From Methanomicrobiales archaeon (lineage in GTDB: Archaea; Halobacteriota; Methanomicrobia; Methanomicrobiales; Methanospirillaceae): a stretch of 64,000 bases of DNA. The stretch spans positions 62,001 through 126,000 of the forward strand of contig JALHCK010000005.1 in NCBI GenBank assembly GCA_022841205.1, in the 5' to 3' direction. Numbering within the stretch: the stretch's first letter is position 1; the number at the start of each line of letters is the position of its first letter. Below, in pieces: positions 7,958 to 17,116 of this stretch. The translations under genes were made by a program, and so were the position numbers. The notes under the pieces were generated by a model that saw nothing but the letters and a program-made list of their open reading frames with translations, was not told the origin of the DNA and did not search any database.

Positions 7958-9310
7958 TCAGATAACCCCGAGATCACGGGCTGCGCTGACCAGGGATTTG
8001 GCGAACGCCTGCGAAAAATACGAATGCGTATAACTTCCGACAGTCTGGAACTCTGTGAGCCCGTCCCTGCCTTCCCTGATGCCTGCCCCACGATGAAGGA
8101 TGATGGTGAAGCGTGCATCGCGGTCGGGTTCCACAGCGGAATAGTGGAACTCGTGTCCCCTGATGGTAAGGCCGGGACAAGCCATCGCCGGTCCTCCGGT
8201 CCACTGCCCCTCCGAATAACCGAGAGCCTGGATACCCGTCGTCATGCGTGCACTTCCAGGGAGGACGCCGGCCATCCTGAAATCAGTCTCACCGACAGTC
8301 AGGGAATTGCAGAGATACATGAGGCCGCCGCATTCTGCATATACCGGGATTCCCTTTTCCGCGGCTGATCGTATTTCCGTCCGGCAGGGTGCACGTTCAA
8401 GGGCAGCGGCATGGAGCTCTGGATACCCTCCGCCGAAATAGTAACCATTCGCTTCCGGGAGCGGGTCACGGAGCGGAGAGAAGAATTTGATTCGGGCACC
8501 GGCCCTCCCGAGACATTCGAGGTTGTCCTGATAATAGAAACAGAAAGCCTCGTCCTGCGCCACCCCGATCGTAACGTCAGGAGCAGTAAGGGGCGGGGGA
8601 ACTGGAACTGCCGGGAGAAAAGGAGCGGATCGGGCGATTTCAAGGATCCCGTCAACGTCGCAGTGCTCGAGCACAACGGTGCCCGGGAGCGGATCGGCTT
8701 CCATCTCAAAAGCCATCTTGAGGCCGAGGTGGCGGCTCTCAATGCCGAGTCCGGGGGTGTGCGGGATGAAGCCCAGTGAACGGAACGAGAGTCCCTCCTC
8801 GATCATGGCCCGGTGGCGTGGGCTCCCCACGCGGTTGAAAATCACCCCGCCAAGATTGATGCCGGGCTCGAACGTGCGGTAACCCTTGATGACGGCGTGC
8901 GCGCTGCGGGACATCGCTTTCACATCCACAACAAGCAGGGCCGGTGCCCTGAGAATGCGCATGACGTGTGCAGTGCTTGCCATGGAGGTTCCCTCCAGGC
9001 CGTCATACATCCCCATGACCCCTTCAATCACGGCAATGTCTGCGCCAGCTGATGCCGAATGAAAGGTTGCCAGGACGCCTTCTTCGCCCATCATGAATGG
9101 ATCCAGGTTCCGGGAAATGCGGCCGCAGATGGCGGTATGATGGGTCGGGTCTATGAAATCGGGGCCGACCTTGAACGGCTGGACAACGAGGCCGATCCTG
9201 CGCAGCGCCTGCATCAGTCCGCGGGATACGGTGGTCTTCCCGCACCCGCTGTGGGTGCCGGCAACCATGATCCTGGGGATGGCGGGGGGTTTCCTGCGAC
9301 CGGGCGGCAT
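7958..9310 (-). CDS. Cobyrinate / Ni-sirohydrochlorin a,c-diamide synthase (CbiA/CfbB family)
   Basis: This 450-residue glutamine-dependent amidase amidates the a and c acetate groups of a corrinoid or of Ni-sirohydrochlorin on the way to coenzyme F430. The N-terminal P-loop is GTHSGCGKTT, followed by VKVGPDFIDP-like and EGVMGMYDG motifs; the C-terminal class I glutaminase has GGGYPE, the nucleophile cysteine in AECGGLMYL and a histidine in RGHEFHYS. In methanogens CbiA and CfbB look alike, so cobalamin versus F430 cannot be decided here. A TATA-like ATAAATT near 9338-9346 lies about 32 bp before the ATG, suggesting a very short leader. Confidence 0.9.
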   Translation of the reverse strand: MPPGRRKPPAIPRIMVAGTHSGCGKTTVSRGLMQALRRIGLVVQPFKVGPDFIDPTHHTAICGRISRNLDPFMMGEEGVLATFHSASAGADIAVIEGVMGMYDGLEGTSMASTAHVMRILRAPALLVVDVKAMSRSAHAVIKGYRTFEPGINLGGVIFNRVGSPRHRAMIEEGLSFRSLGFIPHTPGLGIESRHLGLKMAFEMEADPLPGTVVLEHCDVDGILEIARSAPFLPAVPVPPPLTAPDVTIGVAQDEAFCFYYQDNLECLGRAGARIKFFSPLRDPLPEANGYYFGGGYPELHAAALERAPCRTEIRSAAEKGIPVYAECGGLMYLCNSLTVGETDFRMAGVLPGSARMTTGIQALGYSEGQWTGGPAMACPGLTIRGHEFHYSAVEPDRDARFTIILHRGAGIREGRDGLTEFQTVGSYTHSYFSQAFAKSLVSAARDLGVI

Positions 9311-9502
9311 GCTGCATGAATGGTGAATCGTACAGGAATTTATGCCGTGCGATCTTCCAATCCGTAATTATGCAGGGCCATAATTGCCCCCCGGGCCTGT
9401 CCGGATGGCGGCAACCACCTTCCAACCATGGGTTTCTGAACTGCACCGGACAGCTGTGATTATGTGACGCCGCCATCAAAGAATACCATTGCGTGATGGC
9501 TG

Positions 9503-9970
9503 ATGGGTGAGAACGATGATGATTATGAGACACTTCACCTTGCCCGGTGGGATACCCGGTTCTGGGCCTGGCTGGTCGATTTCATCCTTGTCAGCCTGGT
9601 CCTGAACATCTTATCAAATCCTTTCCATTTCATCAAAGGGTTGTTCTCCTGGGATTACTTCGGATATTTCCTCCGGAGCCTGGGATTCCTGGTATATTGG
9701 GCGGCGATGGAGGGGGTGTATGGCCAGTCGATCGGCAAGATGGTTCTGAACATCAAAGTCACCGATCGATCTGGAAAACCGATACGCTTCCCTGCAGCCA
9801 TAATCGAGAGTTTCGGGAAATCGTTTATTCTCCCTATCGATTGCCTCATCGGATGGTTCGGTATGCCCGGGAAGAAACTCAGGCTCTTCAACCGCATCTC
9901 CAACACCATAGTGGTCAAGACCGACTACCGTGAACCCGAGGGGATTCGGTACATCCGCGAAAAGGATTAA
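9503..9970 (+). CDS. RDD-domain membrane protein
   Basis: A 155-residue membrane protein of the RDD family, the second in this window but without a zinc ribbon. It shows LARWDTRFWAWLVDFILVS near residue 12, a second helix pair around residues 50-75, and the family phrase GQSIGKMVLNIKVTD (residues about 75-90). The C-terminus is short and charged. The role is unknown; RDD proteins are linked to membrane transport or stress. It sits alone between CbiA/CfbB and DNA polymerase. The ATG at 9503 has only a weak ribosome-binding sequence. Confidence 0.8.
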   Translation: MGENDDDYETLHLARWDTRFWAWLVDFILVSLVLNILSNPFHFIKGLFSWDYFGYFLRSLGFLVYWAAMEGVYGQSIGKMVLNIKVTDRSGKPIRFPAAIIESFGKSFILPIDCLIGWFGMPGKKLRLFNRISNTIVVKTDYREPEGIRYIREKD

Positions 9971-10111
9971 CCACGGATTTCCTTTTCGAAGGCCAATCCT
10001 TCCGATCTTAACACAGCGTTTGCATAACCTGCTGATTCGGCGAAATGGCCATGTGTTGTTTCTGGAAGCGCATTTTCTGACGCGGCAATCCGGTAAAAAA
10101 ACTGATTTACC

Positions 10112-12565
10112 TCACCCGATGCCCCACTGGGCAAGTGTGGTCCGTGACGGGTCAATATCGGCCCATTTCCACCCCAGCGCTTCGATGATGCGGGAGATCG
10201 GCTGCCGGAGCGTCTTTTCAAGCATCAGCTCCCAGTCAACCTGGAATTCGGGGGGTACCTGGTCGCCGTACTCGAAGCATAGAACATCGGTCTGCCGGTA
10301 TTTGGAGGTCACATTTCTGATGTACACCCGCTTTGGCTTGCTCCCCTTTGCAAACTCCATACCGAGATACTCATTTGCATATTTCGCCCCCCTGATATGG
10401 GCGTCATCGGTCTGGTAGTCGGCAAGATCCTTTCCAATACCTCCGGGAATACCGATCTCGTCAAGAGAGTACCTCCCGGTACGGTAATTCCTGATTATAT
10501 CGGCCAGGTAGTCCCTGACGGCTTCATACTGTTCTCCATGGAGGATCATCTCCATCACCCGTTTCTGTACCGCCCGGGTTATCTGTGGGGAGTCGCTCCT
10601 GCGGATCTCAAACCCGACGACATCGATCTCATCGGTGTCTTTACCCTCTTTCCAGACGAGGTGTCCGGCATACCGCTTCTTTTTCCCGGCCTGGAAGAAC
10701 CGCCGGTAAATTTTTTCGAATTTGATGGAGAAGTAGTGACGTTCAGCCGCAAGTTCTCTCCGGGCGAATTCCGCATAGCTCCGGTTCACGGCATCCTCAA
10801 TGGCGCGGGCTATCCTGATGGTCTCCTCAAGGCCTCCGGGCGGGATCAGCACCATGCAGGAGTCGGTGTCGCCATATATGACCCGGTAGCCGAGCGTTTC
10901 TATGACCGACCGGGTATGCTCGATTATTGCGCGTCCCACCGATGTGACTGCCGCGCCGATCTCCCTGTCATAGAGCCGGAAACGCGTATACCCGCTCACA
11001 CCGTAATAGGTATTCATGATGACCTTGAGGACATTCTGCTGCAGGTCGTAGAGGACATATTCCGGGGAATTGAAGGGAAACTGGTTCCGCAGCTCCTTTT
11101 TTTCCTCCCGCTCGACCAGGAGATCGCTGATGATGCTCCTGGTGAGGCCGTCCGGCTCTTTTTTAAACCGGACTCCGTTTGGAGCTTTCAGCTCCCCACC
11201 CGGATCCTTGGTTTCCGGTGAGGCGTTGATGGTCATCATGGCCATTGGATAGAGGGACTTCAGGTCTAGCACCACGATGTTTTCACGGACTCCCCTGCTT
11301 GGCTCAAAGACGGTTGCACCTTCAAACTCTTCGGACGGGGCAAAACCTTTCGAGGGAAGTACGTATTGCCCGAAAGCTTTCCGGAGGACGAAGACATCGA
11401 TGACGCTTGACGAGTTCAGGGTTCTCTCGAGCGGGCAGCCGACGTACCGGGCGATTTCGCGGTAGAACTCGATGATCCTGTTCTTCCTGTTGATGGCCAC
11501 GCAGAGCTCGACATCCTTGAAATTGTATTCGATGAGCAGGCAGGGATCTTTTTTCCATAGCTCGCTGATGGTACCGGAATACCGGACCTTGGTCTCACCG
11601 ATTTCCGCTTCGGCCACTGCATCGAGGCGGTAGGACTCCCTCTGGGTGACATGCATCTTCCGGTAGCCCGAGAGGAGATCGAAGACTGTCCTGCCGCGGA
11701 GCGCATTTCGCTCCGTCATTCCCTCAAGCCGGGCAAGCGAGACAGGGTTCTGGCCCAGGGTTTCCATCCGTTTGACGAGGTAGGGAAGGTCGAACTCCAG
11801 GAAGTTCCACCCCGAGAGGATGTCCGGGTCGCGTTCGCGGATATATGCAGTGAATGCTTCGAACATGCTGCGTTCCGTCTGGAAAGTCCGGATATCGTGC
11901 ATCCCTGCGCAGAAGCACCCGTTTTCCAGACCATCCCTGGTAGATAGAGCGCCGAGGTCACAGTGATCCATACCCGGAGAAAAGATGAAGCTTGTGTAAT
12001 CACCGGCGAACGAATCCCAGCAGGTGATGCAGATCACTGCGTCGCGTGCTGGGTCTGGAAAGCCGCGCCGGTCCTCGCACTCGATATCGAGGATGCAGAT
12101 CCGCGCAGGGCAGGAGACGTCTGCCCGCACTACCTCCTCATACGTACAGGACTCCGAGGGTGCACTGACTCCCCCGGTCAGATCACAATCGATCATGAAC
12201 CGCGTGGTGAACGGGATATCGGCCTCGTAGTGGGTATACCGGTCGCGGACCTCCCGGACATCGGTTGGCTTTATGGTATACAGCCGCCGGAGCGTTTCGC
12301 CCCGGATCGAGCGGTAGGAAACCCCTTCTTCAACGGTGACCTGTGCCGGATGGGCCTTGGTATCTGCCTGCGCTGCCGGTGCATAGAAGTAGGGACGAAA
12401 ACCGGTGACCTGGAGGTGATGCGCATTCCTCTTTGTATCGCGGCCGAAAATGTGGATGACCGGCCCTCCGGGGCCTACGGAATACTCCACCTGGTTGATA
12501 TCGATTATTACCGGCCCGGTCGGTTCGCGTTCCACAGGTCCTGTGTCGTTCTCCCTGTTCACCAT
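10112..12565 (-). CDS. polB: Family B DNA polymerase (PolB)
   Basis: An 817-residue replicative or repair polymerase. The proofreading exonuclease shows Exo I (ILDIECEDRRG), Exo II (LSGWNFLEFDLPYL) and Exo III (YNFKDVELC). The polymerase domain has motif A (DLKSLYPMAMM), motif B (KVIMNTYYGVSGY) and motif C (IYGDTDSCM, near residue 564), with all catalytic aspartates intact. The frame runs up to 12832 but the ATG at 12565, 8 bp after the malate dehydrogenase stop, begins the recognisable N-terminal domain, so the longer start is rejected. No intein is present. It is probably co-transcribed with the upstream malate dehydrogenase. Confidence 0.96.
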   Translation of the reverse strand: MVNRENDTGPVEREPTGPVIIDINQVEYSVGPGGPVIHIFGRDTKRNAHHLQVTGFRPYFYAPAAQADTKAHPAQVTVEEGVSYRSIRGETLRRLYTIKPTDVREVRDRYTHYEADIPFTTRFMIDCDLTGGVSAPSESCTYEEVVRADVSCPARICILDIECEDRRGFPDPARDAVICITCWDSFAGDYTSFIFSPGMDHCDLGALSTRDGLENGCFCAGMHDIRTFQTERSMFEAFTAYIRERDPDILSGWNFLEFDLPYLVKRMETLGQNPVSLARLEGMTERNALRGRTVFDLLSGYRKMHVTQRESYRLDAVAEAEIGETKVRYSGTISELWKKDPCLLIEYNFKDVELCVAINRKNRIIEFYREIARYVGCPLERTLNSSSVIDVFVLRKAFGQYVLPSKGFAPSEEFEGATVFEPSRGVRENIVVLDLKSLYPMAMMTINASPETKDPGGELKAPNGVRFKKEPDGLTRSIISDLLVEREEKKELRNQFPFNSPEYVLYDLQQNVLKVIMNTYYGVSGYTRFRLYDREIGAAVTSVGRAIIEHTRSVIETLGYRVIYGDTDSCMVLIPPGGLEETIRIARAIEDAVNRSYAEFARRELAAERHYFSIKFEKIYRRFFQAGKKKRYAGHLVWKEGKDTDEIDVVGFEIRRSDSPQITRAVQKRVMEMILHGEQYEAVRDYLADIIRNYRTGRYSLDEIGIPGGIGKDLADYQTDDAHIRGAKYANEYLGMEFAKGSKPKRVYIRNVTSKYRQTDVLCFEYGDQVPPEFQVDWELMLEKTLRQPISRIIEALGWKWADIDPSRTTLAQWGIG

Positions 12566-12572
12566 ACAGCGT

Positions 12573-13439
12573 TCAGATTCCAAGGCGCGTGCAGAGGTCG
12601 GTGACAAATGCACCGGCTTCCCTGAACTTTTCCTGTTCCCAGCTGTCCAGATCCCATTCGGCGATGCTCCGGATGCCGGTCCTGCCGATAATTGCCGGAA
12701 CGCCCAGGGAGCATTGGTCAAACCCGTATTCACCGTCAAGCACGCACGAGCAGGGAACCAGTTTTCGTTCATCCTGGGAAATGATCCTGATGAGATCTGC
12801 AATGTGCACAGCGGGGCCAAACTCGGTTCCACCCTTGCCGCGGATGACCTTCATGCTTGCCCTCCTGAGATCTTCCAGGATTTCATCCCGGATAGGAGCC
12901 GGGACATCCTCCTCCAGCCTGGAGAAGATCGGCACCTGGTGCTCACCATGTTCACCAAGCACCCATGGTATTCCGGAGATGCCCCGTTCGTGCAGCACCG
13001 TTCCGAACCGGGCACTGTCAAGCTGCCCGCCAAATCCGATGCACTGGCGGGGTTCAAGTCCCGTATTCCGACAAAGGTAATAGTTGTTTGCATCCATCGG
13101 GTTTGTCACGGTAATCAATACCCCGGAAAAACGGGCGAGCGCCCGGCTGCAGCTCGCTGCCACCGGCAGGTTGACCGAGAGCAGGTCTGCCCGGGTTTTC
13201 ACCGCAGGGTTCCGGGGGATCCCTGCAGCAAAGACGCAGATATCAGCTTCACTGGTATCACGCCAGTCAGTGCTGATCGTGATATCAAGACCGGTATGGA
13301 TCAGGTCCAGCACTTGGGAGCGTAGGAGGGCTTCTGAAGTGTCAAAGAGAACCAGGTCATCGGCAAGCCCGAGGACCGAAGAGAGGAAGGCAACCTCACC
13401 GCCAATCCTCCCCACACCCAGCACCGCGAGCCTGGTCAT
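12573..13439 (-). CDS. mdh: Malate/lactate dehydrogenase family protein (probable malate dehydrogenase)
   Basis: A 288-residue NAD(P)-dependent 2-hydroxyacid dehydrogenase that likely interconverts malate and oxaloacetate. It has the Rossmann GVGRIGGE, the substrate-loop phrase AAGIPRNPAVKTRADLL with its arginines, the TNPMDANNYY region and the catalytic histidine in GEHGEHQVP. The frame extends to 13550, but the ATG at 13439 starts directly at the Rossmann strand (MTRLAVLGVG) and lies 28 bp from a TATA box, fitting a leaderless transcript. It is divergent from pyrD and followed after 8 bp by polB. Substrate could be lactate, but the sequence is closest to LDH-like malate dehydrogenases. Confidence 0.88.
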   Translation of the reverse strand: MTRLAVLGVGRIGGEVAFLSSVLGLADDLVLFDTSEALLRSQVLDLIHTGLDITISTDWRDTSEADICVFAAGIPRNPAVKTRADLLSVNLPVAASCSRALARFSGVLITVTNPMDANNYYLCRNTGLEPRQCIGFGGQLDSARFGTVLHERGISGIPWVLGEHGEHQVPIFSRLEEDVPAPIRDEILEDLRRASMKVIRGKGGTEFGPAVHIADLIRIISQDERKLVPCSCVLDGEYGFDQCSLGVPAIIGRTGIRSIAEWDLDSWEQEKFREAGAFVTDLCTRLGI

Positions 13440-13459
13440 AATCCTCAATATTGGGAGGG

Positions 13460-13473
13460 TTGAAATATAATAC
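13460..13473. promoter_or_regulatory. Shared TATA box between mdh and pyrD
   Basis: The sequence TGAAATATAATACA is the only strong TATA candidate in the 55-bp divergent spacer. Its centre (about 13467) is 28 bp from the mdh ATG at 13439 and 28 bp from the pyrD GTG at 13495, so one element could drive leaderless transcripts both ways. Position is directly visible; bidirectional use is inference. Confidence 0.55.
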
Positions 13474-13494
13474 AACCACTGAGAGCTGTCAACT

Positions 13495-14385
13495 GTGCTG
13501 CCGAAACTGCGAAACGGAACGGTGCATATCGGGAGGGTCGACCTTGCCAATCACCTCATCCTGGCTGCAGGAATTCTCGGGACCACCGGGGCATCGCTGG
13601 CACGTATGCTGGAGAACGGTGCTGGCGGAGTGGTCACCAAGTCCATCGGGCCGTATCCCAATGCCGGCCATCCGGGCCCCTGCCTGGTCGAGGTGGAAGC
13701 AGGTGTCCTGAATGCGATGGGCCTGCCCAACCCCTCACAGGAATTCGTTGACGAACTCGCCCCTCTTTCAGGAAAACCGGTCATCGCCAGTATCTATGGT
13801 GGCAGCCCCGCTGAGTTCCGGACGGTTGCCGGATGGTTTGCAGACAGGGTCGCAGCGCTGGAGCTCAATGTGAGCTGCCCCCATGCAGCGGGCTACGGCG
13901 CTGCACTGGGATCCGACCCACGCATGGTCGAGGAATGCACCCGTGCTGTCTGCAGCCTGGGTGTTCCCGTATGGGTCAAACTCACCCCCAATGTTACGGA
14001 TATCACCGCCTGCGGGCAGGCAGCTGAACGGGGAGGGGCAGCCGCGATCGTGGCCATCAATACCCTGAAGGCCATGCGGATATCCCCGGAACTGAGGCGG
14101 CCGGTTCTCGGCAACCGCTTCGGAGGGCTCTCCGGGAGAGCGATCTTTCCCATCGCAGTCCGCTGCGTCTACGATCTCTATGAATCGTGTTCGATCCCCA
14201 TCATCGGGTGTGGGGGAATATCCTCTGCGCGCGACGTGCTCGAGATGATGATGGCCGGTGCGGCAGCTGTGGAGATTGGAACCGCGGTGAAAGATGATCC
14301 CGGCATATTCGCAAAGATAGCGGCAGAGCTCTACAGCCCCGATGGGGCTTTTGCAAACGACCTGGTGGGTTGCGCTCATGAGTGA
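13495..14385 (+). CDS. pyrD: Dihydroorotate dehydrogenase, class 1B catalytic subunit
   Basis: PyrD oxidises dihydroorotate to orotate in pyrimidine synthesis, passing electrons through PyrK to NAD+. The 296-residue flavoprotein shows LAAGILGTTGASL near the N-terminus, the catalytic-loop cysteine in LNVSCPHA, WVKLTPNVTDI and the FMN-phosphate segment GCGGISSARDVLEMMMAGAAAVEIGTA (seen in pieces). It begins with GTG at 13495, 28 bp after the centre of a TATA box, so the message is probably leaderless. The last 8 bases overlap pyrK (ATGAGTGA), indicating coupled translation of the two subunits. Confidence 0.95.
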   Translation: MLPKLRNGTVHIGRVDLANHLILAAGILGTTGASLARMLENGAGGVVTKSIGPYPNAGHPGPCLVEVEAGVLNAMGLPNPSQEFVDELAPLSGKPVIASIYGGSPAEFRTVAGWFADRVAALELNVSCPHAAGYGAALGSDPRMVEECTRAVCSLGVPVWVKLTPNVTDITACGQAAERGGAAAIVAINTLKAMRISPELRRPVLGNRFGGLSGRAIFPIAVRCVYDLYESCSIPIIGCGGISSARDVLEMMMAGAAAVEIGTAVKDDPGIFAKIAAELYSPDGAFANDLVGCAHE

Positions 14386-15142
14386 CGACTGTGGACGGGT
14401 ATTCGTGATAACAGAAATCGTTGAAGAGTCGCCATCTGTCCGGACCCTCTATTTCGCAGAGCCATTCGCATTCAGGGCGGGCCAGTTTGTCATGGTATGG
14501 GTGCCGGGGGTCGACGAAGTGCCGATGGCGCTCTCCTCTGCCCGTTCCATCACCGTCCAGAATGTCGGTGAGGCTACCGCGGCTCTCTGCGGTATGCGGG
14601 CAGGGGACCTGATCGGGATCCGCGGACCGTTTGGCAACGGCTATCCTGATGGAGGGCGGATCCTCGCGGTTGCCGGCGGAGTCGGCGCCGCACCTCTCCG
14701 GCAACTGGCCATGGATGGACGGGTTGATACCATGCTTCTCGGGGCGCGGAATGCAGGTGAACTTCTCTTTTCACAGGAGTTTTCCAGCACCACGCGACTG
14801 CTCACGGCAACCGATGACGGTTCAGCAGGGCACCATGGATTCGTGACCGATCTCCTGGCCAGGGAAGACCCCTGTGCCTATGAGCGCATCTTCGTCTGTG
14901 GCCCTGAGCGGATGATGCATGCCACCCTGTGCGCTCTCGAACGCGCAGGAATTGCCGGACGTGGGTTCTTCAGCCTCAACCGCTACATGAAGTGCGGCAT
15001 CGGCCTGTGCGGATCCTGCTGTATCGACCCGGACGGTCTCCGCGTCTGCCGGGACGGCCCGGTCTTCCCCGGGAACATCCTGCTCCGTTCGGAATTTGGT
15101 CGCTATTGTCGCGACGCAAGCGGCAGGAAGCGCCCGGTCTAA
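14378..15142 (+). CDS. pyrK: Dihydroorotate dehydrogenase electron-transfer subunit
   Basis: PyrK carries FAD and a [2Fe-2S] cluster and moves electrons from PyrD to NAD+. The 254-residue protein has a ferredoxin-reductase fold: FAD-binding region around FRAGQFVMVWVPG, nucleotide-binding AVAGGVGAAPL, and a C-terminal cysteine cluster MKCGIGLCGSC followed by VCRDGPVF. The frame opens at 14342, but the ATG at 14378 overlaps the pyrD stop and fits the domain start. Partner and pathway are clear from the operon. Confidence 0.95.
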   Translation: MSDDCGRVFVITEIVEESPSVRTLYFAEPFAFRAGQFVMVWVPGVDEVPMALSSARSITVQNVGEATAALCGMRAGDLIGIRGPFGNGYPDGGRILAVAGGVGAAPLRQLAMDGRVDTMLLGARNAGELLFSQEFSSTTRLLTATDDGSAGHHGFVTDLLAREDPCAYERIFVCGPERMMHATLCALERAGIAGRGFFSLNRYMKCGIGLCGSCCIDPDGLRVCRDGPVFPGNILLRSEFGRYCRDASGRKRPV

Positions 15143-15159
15143 AATCCGCAGGAACGAAG

Positions 15160-15200
15160 TTATATATACAAACATTTTTCATTTCACGGTGAAATATAAT
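15160..15200 (+). promoter_or_regulatory. fdhC promoter region with a perfect inverted repeat
   Basis: Two TATA-like stretches, TATATATACA (15161-15170) and GAAATATAAT (15191-15200), flank a perfect palindrome ATTTCAC-G-GTGAAAT at 15181-15195. The first TATA would start transcription near the palindrome, the second about 135 nt before the fdhC start. The position suits a repressor or activator site controlling formate uptake. The structure is directly visible; function is inference. Confidence 0.5.
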
Positions 15201-15356
15201 CCTGTTTTCTTTAAAAAGAGAATAAAAAAACAAATGAATCCCTAAAATCAATTAGAAAGGTATTAATAACACCAGAAAAGATTTTAATTTTGACCCTGTA
15301 CGAGAAGTGAGTTTGGGGTTATTGGTTAAGGTAGACATTCGAGAGGTGTGAAAAAA

Positions 15357-16241
15357 ATGGTGTTTCATCCCCCAGTCGCAATCGTCGCGAAGGCTGGCGA
15401 TGCTGGGAAGTACAAATGTGGGCTGCCCGCCTGGAACATGCTCCTTCGCGGGTTTATGGCCGGCGCGTACATCGCTATGGGAGGTGCCCTCGCAACAGTG
15501 TGCAGCACTGGCATCCAGGCCACTGATGCAGCAGTCCGGTACGGAACTGCAAGCGCTGGTTTTTCCCAGCTCATCACGGGTGCTGTGTTCCCTGTTGGGC
15601 TTATTATCATCGTGCTCACCGGCGCAGAACTCTTCACTGGTGACGCGATGCTTGCCCCGATGGCTGCGTTCATCCACAAGGTCAGCTGGGCTTCTGTGAT
15701 CAACCTCTGGGTCTGGGTCTATATCGGAAACCTGATCGGTTCCATAGTATATGCCTATATCATGGCGTATGGACCCCTGAGCTCCTGGGATGCGGCGGGT
15801 GCAGTTACGGTTACAGCATTTGGAACCCGTGCAATCGCTATTGGGGTTGCAAAGACGAGTTACATAAGCATGGCTGCCCAATGGTCGTGCTTCCTGAAAG
15901 GAATCGCCTGTAACTGGCTGGTCAACTTGGCCGTGCTCCTCGGTATCTGCGCTGATGACCTGATCGGAAAGTTCTTCGGAATCTGGTTCCCGATCATGGC
16001 CTTCGTTTCATCCGGGTTCGAGCACAGCGTTGCCAACATGTACTTCATCCCTGCCGCATTATTCACAAAGGGATTCCTCACTGACCCGGCCGCGATTTCC
16101 TCGGCTGCCCATCTAACCTGGGTTACCTTCTGGACAAGCAACCTCATCGTTGTTACAATCGGCAACATCGTTGGCGGGTTGTTCTTCGTGGGTGTCATCT
16201 ACTGGGTTGCGTTCAGAAAAGAGATCGCTGCCCTCAAATAA
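15357..16241 (+). CDS. fdhC: Formate transporter of the formate/nitrite transporter family
   Basis: FdhC imports formate, an electron donor for methanogenesis, through a pentameric FNT channel. The 294-residue protein has six hydrophobic helices and family features: the N-terminal FHPPVAIVAKAGDAGKYKC typical of methanogen FdhC, LTGAELFTGDAM in the first half, and GFEHSVANMYFIPAA in the second half. An in-frame GTG at 15348 lies inside the GAGAGGTG ribosome-binding site, so I use the ATG at 15357. The promoter region holds a perfect palindrome. No formate dehydrogenase genes are adjacent; instead a membrane OB-fold-like gene follows after 9 bp. Confidence 0.93.
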   Translation: MVFHPPVAIVAKAGDAGKYKCGLPAWNMLLRGFMAGAYIAMGGALATVCSTGIQATDAAVRYGTASAGFSQLITGAVFPVGLIIIVLTGAELFTGDAMLAPMAAFIHKVSWASVINLWVWVYIGNLIGSIVYAYIMAYGPLSSWDAAGAVTVTAFGTRAIAIGVAKTSYISMAAQWSCFLKGIACNWLVNLAVLLGICADDLIGKFFGIWFPIMAFVSSGFEHSVANMYFIPAALFTKGFLTDPAAISSAAHLTWVTFWTSNLIVVTIGNIVGGLFFVGVIYWVAFRKEIAALK

Positions 16242-16250
16242 CGGGATTGA

Positions 16251-16781
16251 ATGAAAATCGGAGAAATCAATCTGAAGATTACGCCCATCGCCCTGGCGGT
16301 GGTCGCAATCTTCACCATCTTTTTGGCGTATGCTTTTTTCATCAGCAGAGACACCCAGATCCTGTTCTGGGGTATCCCGACGCTCATCCTGCTCCTTGTG
16401 ATACCACTTGGTCTCAACTACATGAGCCAGAAAGAGTACGCTGATGTGATACCTCAGTATGAACGGGAGGCCCGGCCAGTCCGCATCAGGATGATCAACG
16501 TGAACATGGTTGGGGAGCCGGTCAGGATCGAAGGTGTCGTTGAAAAAGTCCGTTTCCAGTTCCTGAATCGCCCCCAGTACATCGTTGCCGACCGGAGCGG
16601 GGAGATATCGGTCAAGATGTTCACCAGCCCGGAAGAAATGATCAGGGTAGGGGATGTCGTGGAAGTCCTCGGTATGGTAATCAAGCGGTATATTGCGGGA
16701 GGAGATGCAGTTATCAACGGTGTCTCCATCAGGAAGATCGATAAATCGATTGTAACACGGGATAAACCGAAGAAGTCCTGA
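16251..16781 (+). CDS. Membrane protein with two N-terminal helices and OB-fold-like domain
   Basis: A 176-residue protein starting 9 bp after fdhC, so probably in the same transcript. Residues about 10-60 form two membrane helices (IALAVVAIFTIFLAYAFFI and FWGIPTLILLLVIPLGL, split by a short loop). The remainder, with VRIEGVVEKVRFQFLNRPQY, DRSGEISVKMF and VGDVVEVLGMVIKRY, has the strand pattern of an OB-fold like those in nucleic-acid or NfeD-type domains. I do not recognise a named family. Its position suggests a formate-transport or membrane-quality role, but that is inference only. Confidence 0.6.
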   Translation: MKIGEINLKITPIALAVVAIFTIFLAYAFFISRDTQILFWGIPTLILLLVIPLGLNYMSQKEYADVIPQYEREARPVRIRMINVNMVGEPVRIEGVVEKVRFQFLNRPQYIVADRSGEISVKMFTSPEEMIRVGDVVEVLGMVIKRYIAGGDAVINGVSIRKIDKSIVTRDKPKKS

Positions 16782-17116
16782 ACTCCGGATAAAATTGGGC
16801 TTCGACCTGTCCCTTCAACTCTCCCTGTCTTTTATCTGGTTTGTGTTGTTTTCAGGAACCGATGCCTGAAAATGAGAGTATGGGATTTGCTTATCTATTC
16901 AGTCATCCGGAAACGGTATATGGCAATAACAGTACTTTTATAAAGAACATCCACAACTGCGAAATCTGACTCCGGTTCATTATACCATACTGGCAGGATC
17001 CATCACCCTTTTACATGGAAGAGAGGGAGAGCGATCTATTCCGGACCTGCTCTACAGTTTCACCCTGCCCACCTTCCCCTTATATCCTCTCATACTCCAA
17101 ACGATCATCAGCGAAC
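16782..17116 (+). other. Intergenic promoter region before mre11
   Basis: About 335 bp with no supported gene. A TATA-like CTTTTATAAAGA near 16933-16945 is not at a useful distance from any start, while a second one, CCTTATATCC near 17077-17086, sits about 35 bp before the mre11 ATG and fits a short leader. A small RNA starting near 16965 cannot be excluded, but no structure supports it. Confidence 0.4.

Noticed and set aside
12566..12832. N-terminal extension of DNA polymerase B
   Set aside because: The extra residues lie antisense-free inside the mdh coding region and do not resemble a polymerase; the ATG at 12565 fits better.
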